Shown here: piece after piece, positions 45,380-53,063 of the stretch
Layout: the number at the start of each line of letters is the position of its first letter
Numbering within the stretch: the first letter of the stretch is position 1
Source of the DNA: Aquirufa rosea
Lineage (GTDB): Bacteria; Bacteroidota; Bacteroidia; Cytophagales; Spirosomataceae
Assembly: GCF_004118285.1 (NCBI RefSeq)
Contig: NZ_SDHY01000002.1
Span: 372,001 to 436,000 of the forward strand
Reading direction: 5' to 3'
DNA length: 64,000 nt
Program-made: the position numbers and the translations under genes
The notes under the pieces: generated by a model
Told to the model about the DNA's origin: nothing
Databases searched by the model: none
Seen by the model: only the letters and a program-made list of their open reading frames with translations

Positions 45380-46213
45380 ATGAAAAAAATCGTTATTCTA
45401 TTGGCTCTTTTAGCTGGCTTTCAAGAGTTAAACGCACAGTCATGCTGCTTTCTAAAAAAAGATGACATGCAATTAATGGCTTCTAATAAGGCCTTTCAAC
45501 GCTCTCACAAATTACCCAAACCTTATGTTCATGTTTCCAAAGCAGGGGGTGAAATGATGGAGTTCAGCACTCCTGACGGTCAAAAAGCCCGTGCCTTTTA
45601 TATCAAGGCGGCCAAGCCTAGTCAGACCACTTTATTCGTATTTCAGGAATGGTGGGGTTTAAATGACCATATCAAGAGAGAAGCTGAGCATTTTTACAGT
45701 ACGTTGGGTAATGTCAATGTCATGGCCATCGATATGTACGATGGAAAAGTAGCTACAACTCGGGAAGATGCTGGCAAGTACATGGGTGAGGCTAATCCTG
45801 CCCGTTTAGAAGCCATCATCAAAGGAGCCATTCAGCATGTGGGACCCAAGGCCAAAATTGCTACGGTTGGCTGGTGTTTTGGTGGAGGATTATCCTTAAA
45901 AGCATCCATCTTAGCTGGTAAACAAGGCGTGGCTTGTGTCATGTATTATGGAATGCCCGTGAAAGATGTGAATGAATTAAAAGCCTTAAATACTGATGTA
46001 TTAGGCCTTTTTGCTGGAAAAGAGCAGTGGATCTCGCCTAAAGTAGTTTCCGAATTTCAAGACAATATGAAGGCAGCAGGTAAAAACCTTCAGGTGAAAA
46101 GTTTTGATGCAGAACATGCTTTTGCTAATCCTTCTAATCCTGCTTTTGATAAAAAAGCGACTGAAGAAGCATGGAACATGGCCATTGCCTTTTTTAAAGA
46201 AAGAATTAAGTAA
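45380..46213 (+). CDS. Secreted dienelactone hydrolase family protein
   Basis: The 277-residue alpha/beta-hydrolase is exported (signal peptide ILLALLAGFQELNAQ). The nucleophile is Cys in VGWCFGGGLS, the DLH form of the elbow. The acid is probably in the LGLFAGKEQW region, and the His is in AEHAFANPSN. FVFQEWWGLNDHIKREAEHF is also typical. Despite the name, family members have varied substrates. I start at the ATG at 45380, as the longer open frame has no signal. It is divergent from the ThuA-domain gene. Confidence 0.85.
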   Translation: MKKIVILLALLAGFQELNAQSCCFLKKDDMQLMASNKAFQRSHKLPKPYVHVSKAGGEMMEFSTPDGQKARAFYIKAAKPSQTTLFVFQEWWGLNDHIKREAEHFYSTLGNVNVMAIDMYDGKVATTREDAGKYMGEANPARLEAIIKGAIQHVGPKAKIATVGWCFGGGLSLKASILAGKQGVACVMYYGMPVKDVNELKALNTDVLGLFAGKEQWISPKVVSEFQDNMKAAGKNLQVKSFDAEHAFANPSNPAFDKKATEEAWNMAIAFFKERIK

Positions 46214-46220
46214 GAGAAAA

Positions 46221-46260
46221 GGCAGCTTCTTAGTTCTGTGACAGGATCTCGGAAGCTGCC
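46221..46260 (-). terminator. Possible terminator spanning the amine oxidase stop codon
   Basis: On the minus strand GGCAGCTTC (46260-46252) and GAAGCTGCC (46229-46221) are exact inverted repeats separated by 22 bases that include the stop codon, followed by TTTTCTC. The long loop makes it weaker than the other terminators. Confidence 0.5.
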
Positions 46261-47582
46261 CTATATCCTGAGGATATGGCACCATCTAAATAACCTGACC
46301 ATTTTTCTGCCGTTTCTGTACCCGCAAAATGCACATGTTTGAATGGAACACGAAGCTGAGGACCCAACTGCGTCAAAGTATTAGGCCCCATCAATCCAGT
46401 ATAGCAACCGCGAGAATACACTTCCTCCGTCCAACATTTATCCAAGTACTGCACCGGGTTAGCTGCTTGATGACCAAAAATTTTCTCAACCCTTTCCAAG
46501 ATCATTTTTTTCCTCTCCTGCTCCTCTAAATCAATAAAATTTCGAGCGTCATTCCCTTCCACAAATACCAATAAAATCCCCAAGTCTGTGTCCGCATGTC
46601 CCACATCAAATGTCACTTTGAGAGGATATTCATCACTCACGATTTGTCCGCTGAAACTCAGTTCCCGCCAAAATGGAGTTGGATAAATAAGGTAAACTTT
46701 CATGGCAGCACCCATGGGCATGCGTTGGTATAATTGTGCTTTTTGCTGAGGAAGAGGAGGATTAAAGCCAATAGTATTAATTAAAACGGGCGGTATAGCC
46801 AGAATGCATTTCTTAGCTTTCACTCTCAAATGAGCTGATTCGGCCATGATGCCTTCGTCTGATTGCGTCAAACTCATTAATGGTTCATTGAGGTGAATCT
46901 TATCCATCCACGTTTCGGCAATTTTTTTCACCAGTCCTTGAGTCCCTCCTTTTAAAATAGTTTGTTGAGCTCCATTTTTAATGGAAATCAGCGTATCCAT
47001 ATTATCCCCAGATTTGAAATAAAAAAGCGCAAAAAGAAGGGAGATTTCCGAGGCATCCGCCGCAAAAACGGTTTGAATACCTATCTCAAATAAATGCTTA
47101 GCCTTGGCTGTCCATAAATGTTTGTCCATCCAAGTGGCCAAAGTCATGGCATCATACTCTTTAGCTTTGGGATGATTCCATGGTTCAGAAGTAGAAATCT
47201 GACCAGATAAACGATTTATTTTACTAATAGCCAAACCCAAATCAATCAATGAAATTGGGTCTATTTTGGGAATAGTCCCAGTGTAAGCACTTATTTTGTC
47301 TCCGAACTTCAACAAATTCTTGCCTTGATCATAAGTATCATATGTGGCCGTTTGCGTTTCCTTTATCCACTCCCAAACCAAATGTTGCGTTGGCCCCACC
47401 CATTTAGCACCTAAATCCACGGTAGCGCCAGAACTCAAATTTTCTGTTAAGGTTCTCCCACCTATTCGATCTCGGGCCTCCAAGACTAAAAAGTCCTTGC
47501 CCGCCTCTCGCAGTTTTTTCGCAGCAGCAATTCCCGCGTAACCTGCCCCGATTATCAGAACATCTGTATTAAGCTCTTTCAT
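46230..47582 (-). CDS. Flavin monoamine oxidase family protein
   Basis: This 450-residue FAD enzyme has no signal peptide. The dinucleotide fold is IIGAGYAGIAAAKKL followed by LEARDRIGGR, and the C-terminal FAD segment is HFAGTETAEKWSGYLDGAISSG. FxGQI and PPxLINTI-like parts of the amine oxidase domain are present. It probably oxidises an amine with release of aldehyde, ammonia and peroxide; the substrate is unknown. It overlaps the secernin-like gene upstream by 14 bp, so the two are cotranscribed. Confidence 0.88.
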   Translation of the reverse strand: MKELNTDVLIIGAGYAGIAAAKKLREAGKDFLVLEARDRIGGRTLTENLSSGATVDLGAKWVGPTQHLVWEWIKETQTATYDTYDQGKNLLKFGDKISAYTGTIPKIDPISLIDLGLAISKINRLSGQISTSEPWNHPKAKEYDAMTLATWMDKHLWTAKAKHLFEIGIQTVFAADASEISLLFALFYFKSGDNMDTLISIKNGAQQTILKGGTQGLVKKIAETWMDKIHLNEPLMSLTQSDEGIMAESAHLRVKAKKCILAIPPVLINTIGFNPPLPQQKAQLYQRMPMGAAMKVYLIYPTPFWRELSFSGQIVSDEYPLKVTFDVGHADTDLGILLVFVEGNDARNFIDLEEQERKKMILERVEKIFGHQAANPVQYLDKCWTEEVYSRGCYTGLMGPNTLTQLGPQLRVPFKHVHFAGTETAEKWSGYLDGAISSGYRAASEILSQN

Positions 47583-48900
47583 AGTTCACCTTTCTATTTT
47601 GCCATTTCCAATACCAGCGATATCCCCAATGTCCTCTCATGCTACTCAACTTGGGTAATTCTTCTATTTGTTTGAAGAGCTGTAAACAATCTTCCAAAGC
47701 CTTTTGGCTTAATTGTTCCTTTTCGGATAAATTATCCTGATTCGCCCATTGCTGGTCTACATCAAACCAAGATTTTTCCTTCTCCATCTGAAAATGCTGT
47801 ACCAATGAATGAATTAGGGCATAGTTCAGCAAGCCTGCCCGATGTATTTTCTCCCATTTCCACCAATATGATTCATCCATTTGATGCGTAGAAGGTAAAA
47901 AATGAGCTTCCTCTAGCGTAGTAGTTCCAAAATAAAACGGTTTGAAAACAGATAAACAGGGTGCTGAAGAACCCGTTAGCCAGACACTTGATTGAGCTTT
48001 TTCTCTCAACTCTACCACCATGCTTCCGGTGGTTTGAGATGGGGTCAGAATTCCCTGGGCATGCAAACAAATATTCCCCATGTCACCATGACATGGCTCA
48101 AAGTGTTCTTTTTTTCGATGACTTCTCAAAATTTGAAAAGCATCCAACACGGAAAAAGATGGGTTTTGGGTCGTACCTAATTGAATTTCACATTGTTGTT
48201 TCCTGGAGGCCCCTCGACCTAAAAAGGTCATGATGGGCTCTGAAAAAGCTTCCTGAAAATGAAAAGGGACATCCCTCTTCATCCACGATTTTTGATAGGC
48301 ATAGGCTTTCGCAGCAGGATGAATCTCATCAAAATCCGTACCTATGCTTAATAAATTAGAAATAGCATAAAAGGTCTTAACCGATTTATAAGCCCAAAAA
48401 GGACCCGCAGTTTCTAAAACATAAGCCGACTGAGTATCTGCAATCAAAAAACTATTGCTATAATACATCCCACGATCTTGGTAACCACCACAGGCATCTT
48501 GCCCATATTTTCCCAATAATTGAATGATTACATGTAAGGCCTCAGTGGCAGAAATGGATTGTTCCAGGGCCAACCTTAACAGATCCATGCCCGTCAGACC
48601 GTCGTTATTTCTAGAAAGCTTCATTTTAGTGAAAACAGCCTCATTTCCAATAGCAACACCATGTTCATTGACCCCCATTTCTGCTCCCCACATGTGAAAT
48701 GGCTTAGATAAAATCACTTCATGCACTTGTTCTAGACAATCTACCACAATAAAGGTAGCCTGAACCCGTTTCTCTGATCTTTTGTGTGCAGGAAATCGAA
48801 CGATGGATTGCGCTTCATTAGGCTCTCGATCTGAGTTTTTAGCCAAAATAGCATAACCATGTAAATTGACATGAGCTGGACTAAAAAAGGTATCACACAT
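47569..48900 (-). CDS. Secernin-like C69 family hydrolase
   Basis: The 443-residue Ntn-hydrolase-type protein begins MCDTF; Cys2 is the expected nucleophile after Met removal. The next parts, AILAKNSDREPNEAQ, EMGVNEHGVAIGNEAVFTK and GLTGMDLLRLALEQS, are typical of secernins and C69 dipeptidases. Bacterial members are putative dipeptidases or amidohydrolases. It probably supplies or uses the same amine-containing compound as the amine oxidase it overlaps by 14 bp, but this is inference. Confidence 0.8.
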   Translation of the reverse strand: MCDTFFSPAHVNLHGYAILAKNSDREPNEAQSIVRFPAHKRSEKRVQATFIVVDCLEQVHEVILSKPFHMWGAEMGVNEHGVAIGNEAVFTKMKLSRNNDGLTGMDLLRLALEQSISATEALHVIIQLLGKYGQDACGGYQDRGMYYSNSFLIADTQSAYVLETAGPFWAYKSVKTFYAISNLLSIGTDFDEIHPAAKAYAYQKSWMKRDVPFHFQEAFSEPIMTFLGRGASRKQQCEIQLGTTQNPSFSVLDAFQILRSHRKKEHFEPCHGDMGNICLHAQGILTPSQTTGSMVVELREKAQSSVWLTGSSAPCLSVFKPFYFGTTTLEEAHFLPSTHQMDESYWWKWEKIHRAGLLNYALIHSLVQHFQMEKEKSWFDVDQQWANQDNLSEKEQLSQKALEDCLQLFKQIEELPKLSSMRGHWGYRWYWKWQNRKVNYERA

Positions 48901-49016
48901 AAAAAAAGATTTTGACAGCCAATAATTTTACAAGTATGAAATTATTTCCATTTTCCCCAAATAAAACATCTTGCAAAGAGAGTATGTAAAAGCACCTAAT
49001 TATCAGTTAATTGCCG

Positions 49017-49024
49017 TAAGTTTG
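49017..49024 (+). promoter_or_regulatory. Candidate -7 box (TAAGTTTG) for the small basic protein gene
   Basis: TAAGTTTG fits TAnnTTTG. It overlaps the GTG at 49024, so that codon cannot be the start if the box is real; this supports the ATG at 49048. Confidence 0.4.
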
Positions 49025-49047
49025 TGAACAGTCCAACATCTATAGTT

Positions 49048-49239
49048 ATGAAATATTTGCTATTCATCTGCCTACTTTCTTTCAATCTCCCGATGGATTC
49101 TTATGCTGCTGAATCGAGCAAGGAATTGCGTTACTCCATATCTAATCAGAAAAAAGCTGCTAAATATCGAAAGAAAAAAGGCTTTCTATGGGGGCTATTC
49201 AAGAAGAAGAAAAAGGGTTGTGACTGCCCTAAATTGTAA
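49048..49239 (+). CDS. Small exported Lys-rich protein
   Basis: The 63-residue protein has a signal peptide (MKYLLFICLLSFNLPMDSYAAE) and a strongly basic mature part (KKAAKYRKKKG, LFKKKKKG) ending CDCPKL. I do not recognise a family. The net charge suggests contact with nucleic acid, lipopolysaccharide or the cell wall outside the inner membrane. The C-terminal Cys pair could form a disulfide. A -7 box lies 24 bp upstream. Coding is supported by the signal peptide and frame, but it is short. Confidence 0.5.
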   Translation: MKYLLFICLLSFNLPMDSYAAESSKELRYSISNQKKAAKYRKKKGFLWGLFKKKKKGCDCPKL

Positions 49240-49259
49240 TAAGCCTTTATGAATGGTAT

Positions 49260-50051
49260 CTATACCAAAATAGGATTCAATTCAGACGCCGCCAAACTTC
49301 CTGGCGCTAAACCTTGTAGCCAACGCTGACGGTCTGCCTCTTGATTGTCATTTTGAGGCTCAATCACATGAGCATCAGCATCCATGTAAATGATGGTCAT
49401 GACTTCACGCATTTTAGTAGAATGGTTACCGGGTGCAGCATGTAAAGTCCAACCTTGGTGAAAGGTTGCGTCTCCAGCCTTCATCGTTTTCTGAGCTACA
49501 ATGGGGAAATTATTTTCCTTGACGAATTGACCAATCATTTGTTCTGACTCATCTGATATATGAACCTTGGGCAAATTAACCTCCTGAGTACCCGAAGCAA
49601 AAGTCAACATTCCCATATCATCATCTATATCCACCAAGGGCATCCACATGGTGACAGTTTTGGTAGTATCCAGAGGCCAATAATATTGATCTTGGTGCCA
49701 GGGAGTTAGGCCTCCTCCAGGCTCCTTGAATAAGGCTTGATCATGATATAGCCTCACATGTGAAACTCCCAATAAATCAGCCGCAATTTTTGCAAATCGC
49801 TTGGCCAGGGTGAACTCTTTTATCAGACTATCCTCCTCCCATAAATTCATCATTTGTAAAAATGCCTTTCCGTAAGTATCGCGTTCAGCTAAGGACTTTT
49901 GCTTAGCACGAAAATCCTTAGCCCAGCGATTGATTGCCTCCCTGTATGGTTGCAATGCGTCGGTACTCAACACGTCTGGCAAATAGACGTGTCCATTCAT
50001 ATTAAAATAGGTTTTATCAGTTTCTTTTAGCGAGTAAGTTTGACGTAACAT
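49260..50051 (-). CDS. PhyH family Fe(II)/2-oxoglutarate dioxygenase
   Basis: The 263-residue cytosolic enzyme has the iron site His-Gln-Asp in TPWHQDQYYWP and a distal His in WTLHAAPGN, with Arg shortly after (MREVMTIIY) for 2-oxoglutarate. It resembles ectoine hydroxylase-like and related small-molecule hydroxylases, but no ectoine genes are nearby. I start at the ATG at 50051; the codon before it in frame is a TTG. It is divergent from an AraC-type regulator 126 bp away, which is a common arrangement for substrate-induced oxygenases. Confidence 0.82.
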   Translation of the reverse strand: MLRQTYSLKETDKTYFNMNGHVYLPDVLSTDALQPYREAINRWAKDFRAKQKSLAERDTYGKAFLQMMNLWEEDSLIKEFTLAKRFAKIAADLLGVSHVRLYHDQALFKEPGGGLTPWHQDQYYWPLDTTKTVTMWMPLVDIDDDMGMLTFASGTQEVNLPKVHISDESEQMIGQFVKENNFPIVAQKTMKAGDATFHQGWTLHAAPGNHSTKMREVMTIIYMDADAHVIEPQNDNQEADRQRWLQGLAPGSLAASELNPILV

Positions 50052-50177
50052 CAAGCAAAATTTTTCTCAAATTTCTTAAAAAAGAATGATGCTAACTACC
50101 GCAAAATTTGTAAAAATTAATGCAATTTTACCATGTAATCGGAGTATAACTAATTATAATGATAATTTTCAAATAAG

Positions 50178-51086
50178 ATGAAAGCCAGTTTGGAACATTT
50201 ATCGAAAAGTGCCGAGGCCTTATCTTTTGAAATTAAGGAAGTTAAGCAAGCTCGATTTGACGCACCATACCATTTTCATCCTGAGCTAGAGCTGACTTTG
50301 ATTATTGCTGGTGAAGGAAAAAGATTTATAGGAAATCAAATCAGTGATTTTGGTCCCGGAGATTTGGTTCTATTGGGTACGAATTTACCCCATTGCTGGC
50401 AGAACCACCGGAAAGACTGGCTAAGTGAGGATCCAGAAGAGGATGCAGCACAGGCCTTAGTTATTCATTTTTCCAGCGATTTCCTTGGGGAAGCTTTTAT
50501 GAATAAGCGAGAAAGTGTCACCATTAAATCCCTATTGGATCGGGCTAAATTAGGTTTTTCTATTCAAGGAAATACACAAGATAAAATTGCTCGAGAGATG
50601 TTACTTCTGAGAGGACTTGCGCCATTTCCTCGTCTGCTTCAATTTTTACAAATCTTGCATACATTAAGCATTCAAACTGCGGACCTACACCCAATCGAAT
50701 CCAGTCAAAGTCACTATGCCTTGTCTACAGTTGATTTAGAAAGAATTAATCGGGTATATGCCTATGTGATAGCCAATTATACGCATGAAGTGCATTTAGA
50801 TGAAGTGGCACATTTGGCGAACATGACGGAAACTGCCTTTTGCCGCTACTTTAAAAAAGTTACTCAAAAAACATTTGTAGAGCTCGTGACCGAATTTCGA
50901 ATAAAACATGCTTGTCAACTCCTCAGAAGCACCTCCAAACCTATGATTGAAATTTGTTTTGAAAGCGGTTTTGGGAATCTTTCACATTTCAATAAGCAAT
51001 TCAAACAATGGATAAAAATGCCTCCGCGGCAATATAGAAAATTGACTTTAGAGTGGAACCAAAATCCTAACGCTGTCAAGGTTTGA
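50178..51086 (+). CDS. AraC family transcriptional regulator
   Basis: The 302-residue protein has an N-terminal cupin-like sensor (FDAPYHFHPELELTLIIAGEG with metal- or ligand-binding His/Glu residues). Two helix-turn-helix units follow at the C-terminus (about 195-290; LDEVAHLANMTETAFCRYFKK and ICFESGFGNLSHFNKQFK). It probably controls the divergent PhyH gene. The last five residues (NAVKV) and the stop codon are encoded by the left arm of a 33-bp palindrome, so the C-terminus may have been altered by that element. Confidence 0.9.
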   Translation: MKASLEHLSKSAEALSFEIKEVKQARFDAPYHFHPELELTLIIAGEGKRFIGNQISDFGPGDLVLLGTNLPHCWQNHRKDWLSEDPEEDAAQALVIHFSSDFLGEAFMNKRESVTIKSLLDRAKLGFSIQGNTQDKIAREMLLLRGLAPFPRLLQFLQILHTLSIQTADLHPIESSQSHYALSTVDLERINRVYAYVIANYTHEVHLDEVAHLANMTETAFCRYFKKVTQKTFVELVTEFRIKHACQLLRSTSKPMIEICFESGFGNLSHFNKQFKQWIKMPPRQYRKLTLEWNQNPNAVKV

Positions 51087-51101
51087 AACCTTGACAGCGT
51101 T
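51069..51101. repeat. 33-bp palindromic element, copy 2
   Basis: AACGCTGTCAAGGTTT (51069-51084) and its exact reverse complement (51086-51101) are separated by one G. It is made of the same 15-base unit as 31865-31897 but with the arms in the opposite order. Its left arm forms the end of the AraC gene. Like copy 1 it lies between convergent genes. Confidence 0.85.
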
Positions 51102-51172
51102 GAAAAATGACGCTGCGCAAAAAAACCGAATCTCCCTCAAAAACCCTTCCAAGAAACTGATAAAATCACTGA

Positions 51173-52216
51173 TTATTTTTTCTCTGGAAATAATATACTC
51201 AAAACTATACTCACCGTCAAAATTCCAATAATTACCCCCAAAGAAGCCAATGTTCCAAATCCGATTTGCTCCAGGTAATGATGCGCTAACATTTTGATTC
51301 CTACAAAGCTGAGTAATACCCCCAGTCCCATGGGTAAAAATCTAAATAAGCCCATTAAGTTCGACAAAAAGAAAAATAGCGAACGCAAGCCCATTACAGC
51401 AAATACATTGGAGAAGAACACGATGTAAGGATCTTTTGAAATAGAGAAAATAGCAGGAATAGAATCTACAGCAAACAAAATATCCGTAAAGGCAATAACC
51501 ACTACCACCACAAATATGGGGGTAATATACAGTTTGCCTGTTTTCATACGAACAAAAAAGCGACCAATGACATTTCGCTTATACACATTAAAATATTTGG
51601 ATAAAATCTTTACCACGGGATGATGCCCTGGCACCATTTCCTCCTCACTCTCCTTCTTAACAATGATACTTACTCCAGTGTACACTAAGAACGCACCAAA
51701 CAAATAAATGATCCATTCAAATTTTTGTAATAAAGCCGCTCCCAGGAAAATAAAGATTAGTCGCAATACTATGGCACCTAATACCCCCCAAACAAGAATC
51801 TTTTTATAATAGCGTTTTTGTACGCCAAATGAATTGAAAATGAGAATAAATACAAAGACATTATCAGCCGACAACGAATATTCTACCAAATAACCCGTGA
51901 TAAATTCCAAGGACATATTGTCCTGAAATACAGCCAATTGATCCAAATAAGAACCCGAACCCAATGAAATATGCTTGGCATATAAATCTTTGACAACTTC
52001 AAGGCTAGCGATGTCATGTATTCCATGAACCATGCCCCCGTTGAAACGTAAAAAAAGATAAAATAAGAAGGCCAAAATCACCCATGCACCACTCCAAAAA
52101 CCTGCCTCCCGAAAGGTAACTTCAGACTGTGGGCCAGTCCTGAAAACCCCTAAATCCACCAACATCACGGCTAAGACTCCCACGGAAAACAGAATAAAAA
52201 ACAAAGTTTCGCTCAT
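51173..52216 (-). CDS. TerC family integral membrane protein
   Basis: The 347-residue protein has about nine helices. The TerC core is seen in LVEYSLSADNVFVFILIF and AFTDILFAVDSIPAIFSI, each with the conserved Asp that is thought to bind metal. MxLVDLGVF near the start is also typical. Relatives such as Alx and MeeF/MeeY export Mn2+; tellurite resistance is the older name. The 55-bp gap upstream is too short for a yybP-ykoY Mn riboswitch. It is divergent from the glycosyltransferase gene. Confidence 0.9.
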   Translation of the reverse strand: MSETLFFILFSVGVLAVMLVDLGVFRTGPQSEVTFREAGFWSGAWVILAFLFYLFLRFNGGMVHGIHDIASLEVVKDLYAKHISLGSGSYLDQLAVFQDNMSLEFITGYLVEYSLSADNVFVFILIFNSFGVQKRYYKKILVWGVLGAIVLRLIFIFLGAALLQKFEWIIYLFGAFLVYTGVSIIVKKESEEEMVPGHHPVVKILSKYFNVYKRNVIGRFFVRMKTGKLYITPIFVVVVVIAFTDILFAVDSIPAIFSISKDPYIVFFSNVFAVMGLRSLFFFLSNLMGLFRFLPMGLGVLLSFVGIKMLAHHYLEQIGFGTLASLGVIIGILTVSIVLSILFPEKK

Positions 52217-52271
52217 AAATATCTAATTTTACACCAAAGCTCAAAGTTCGTAAATCTTTGGCACACATTTT

Positions 52272-53012
52272 ATGTACGAAGGGAAAAAGGTAATTGTTGT
52301 GATGCCTGCCTACAAAGCCGCACTCACACTAGAAAAAACGTATAATGAAATTCCGCACGATTGGGTGGATGAAGTCATTTTAGTAGATGACCACAGTCCT
52401 GATAATACCGTGGAGGTAGCCAAAAAAATTGGCATACAACACGTGATCCGCCACGATAAGAACAAAGGTTATGGCGGAAATCAAAAAACCTGTTATACCA
52501 AAGCCTTAGAACTTCAGGGTGACATTGTCATTATGCTTCATCCGGATTATCAATATACTCCTTTGCTGCTCAAGGCCATGATTAGTATCATCGGCAATGG
52601 CTTATATCCCGTTGTTTTTGCCTCAAGAATCTTAGGGAAAGGTGCCTTAAAAGGTGGCATGCCTATCTATAAATACATTGCAAATCGAATTTTGACTCTC
52701 TATCAAAATATTTTGATAGGTCAAAAGCTTTCCGAATACCATACTGGCTATCGAGCATTTTCCAAAGAGGTGTTAGAAGCTGTAGCATTTCAGGATTGCG
52801 ACGATGATTTCATTTTTGATAACCAAATGGTCCTACAGGTATTTTGGAAAAACTTTGAAGTAGGCGAAGTCACTTGTCCTACCAAATATTTTGAAGAGGC
52901 CTCCTCCATCAATTTTAAACGAAGTTCCATTTATGGATTAGGAGTTTTATGGTATTCATTGCGTTACCGACTAGCCAAAATGGGCTGGAAATGGGATCTA
53001 ATGGAAAAATAG
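52272..53012 (+). CDS. Family 2 glycosyltransferase (dolichol-phosphate mannosyltransferase-like)
   Basis: The 246-residue protein is a GT-A fold transferase. VIVVMPAYKAALTLEKT opens the fold, DEVILVDDHSPDNT carries the nucleotide-binding acids, and LHPDYQYTP holds the metal-binding acidic residue. It has no membrane helices of its own, so it acts on the inner face of the membrane, possibly on a polyprenyl phosphate. The donor sugar is unknown. It is a single gene ending in a strong terminator. Confidence 0.85.
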   Translation: MYEGKKVIVVMPAYKAALTLEKTYNEIPHDWVDEVILVDDHSPDNTVEVAKKIGIQHVIRHDKNKGYGGNQKTCYTKALELQGDIVIMLHPDYQYTPLLLKAMISIIGNGLYPVVFASRILGKGALKGGMPIYKYIANRILTLYQNILIGQKLSEYHTGYRAFSKEVLEAVAFQDCDDDFIFDNQMVLQVFWKNFEVGEVTCPTKYFEEASSINFKRSSIYGLGVLWYSLRYRLAKMGWKWDLMEK

Positions 53013-53027
53013 CATGATTCTTTTAAT

Positions 53028-53057
53028 AAAAATCCCCCGCCAAAACAGGGGATTTTT
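53028..53057. terminator. Bidirectional terminator between glycosyltransferase and TonB receptor genes
   Basis: AAAAATCCCC (53028-53037) and GGGGATTTTT (53048-53057) pair perfectly around a 10-base loop. It serves both convergent genes. Confidence 0.9.
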
Positions 53058-53063
53058 ATTTCT

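Noticed and set aside
49024-49047. GTG start for the small basic protein
   Set aside because: The codon overlaps the -7 box TAAGTTTG and would spoil the signal peptide.
31865-51101. Composite transposon bounded by the two 33-bp palindromes
   Set aside because: The interval holds core genes (glyA, tatC, dsbD) and no transposase, and the palindromes are themselves complete units rather than terminal repeats.
52217-52271. Possible yybP-ykoY manganese riboswitch before terC
   Set aside because: Only 55 bp separate terC from the divergent gene, too short for the aptamer, and no motif is seen.
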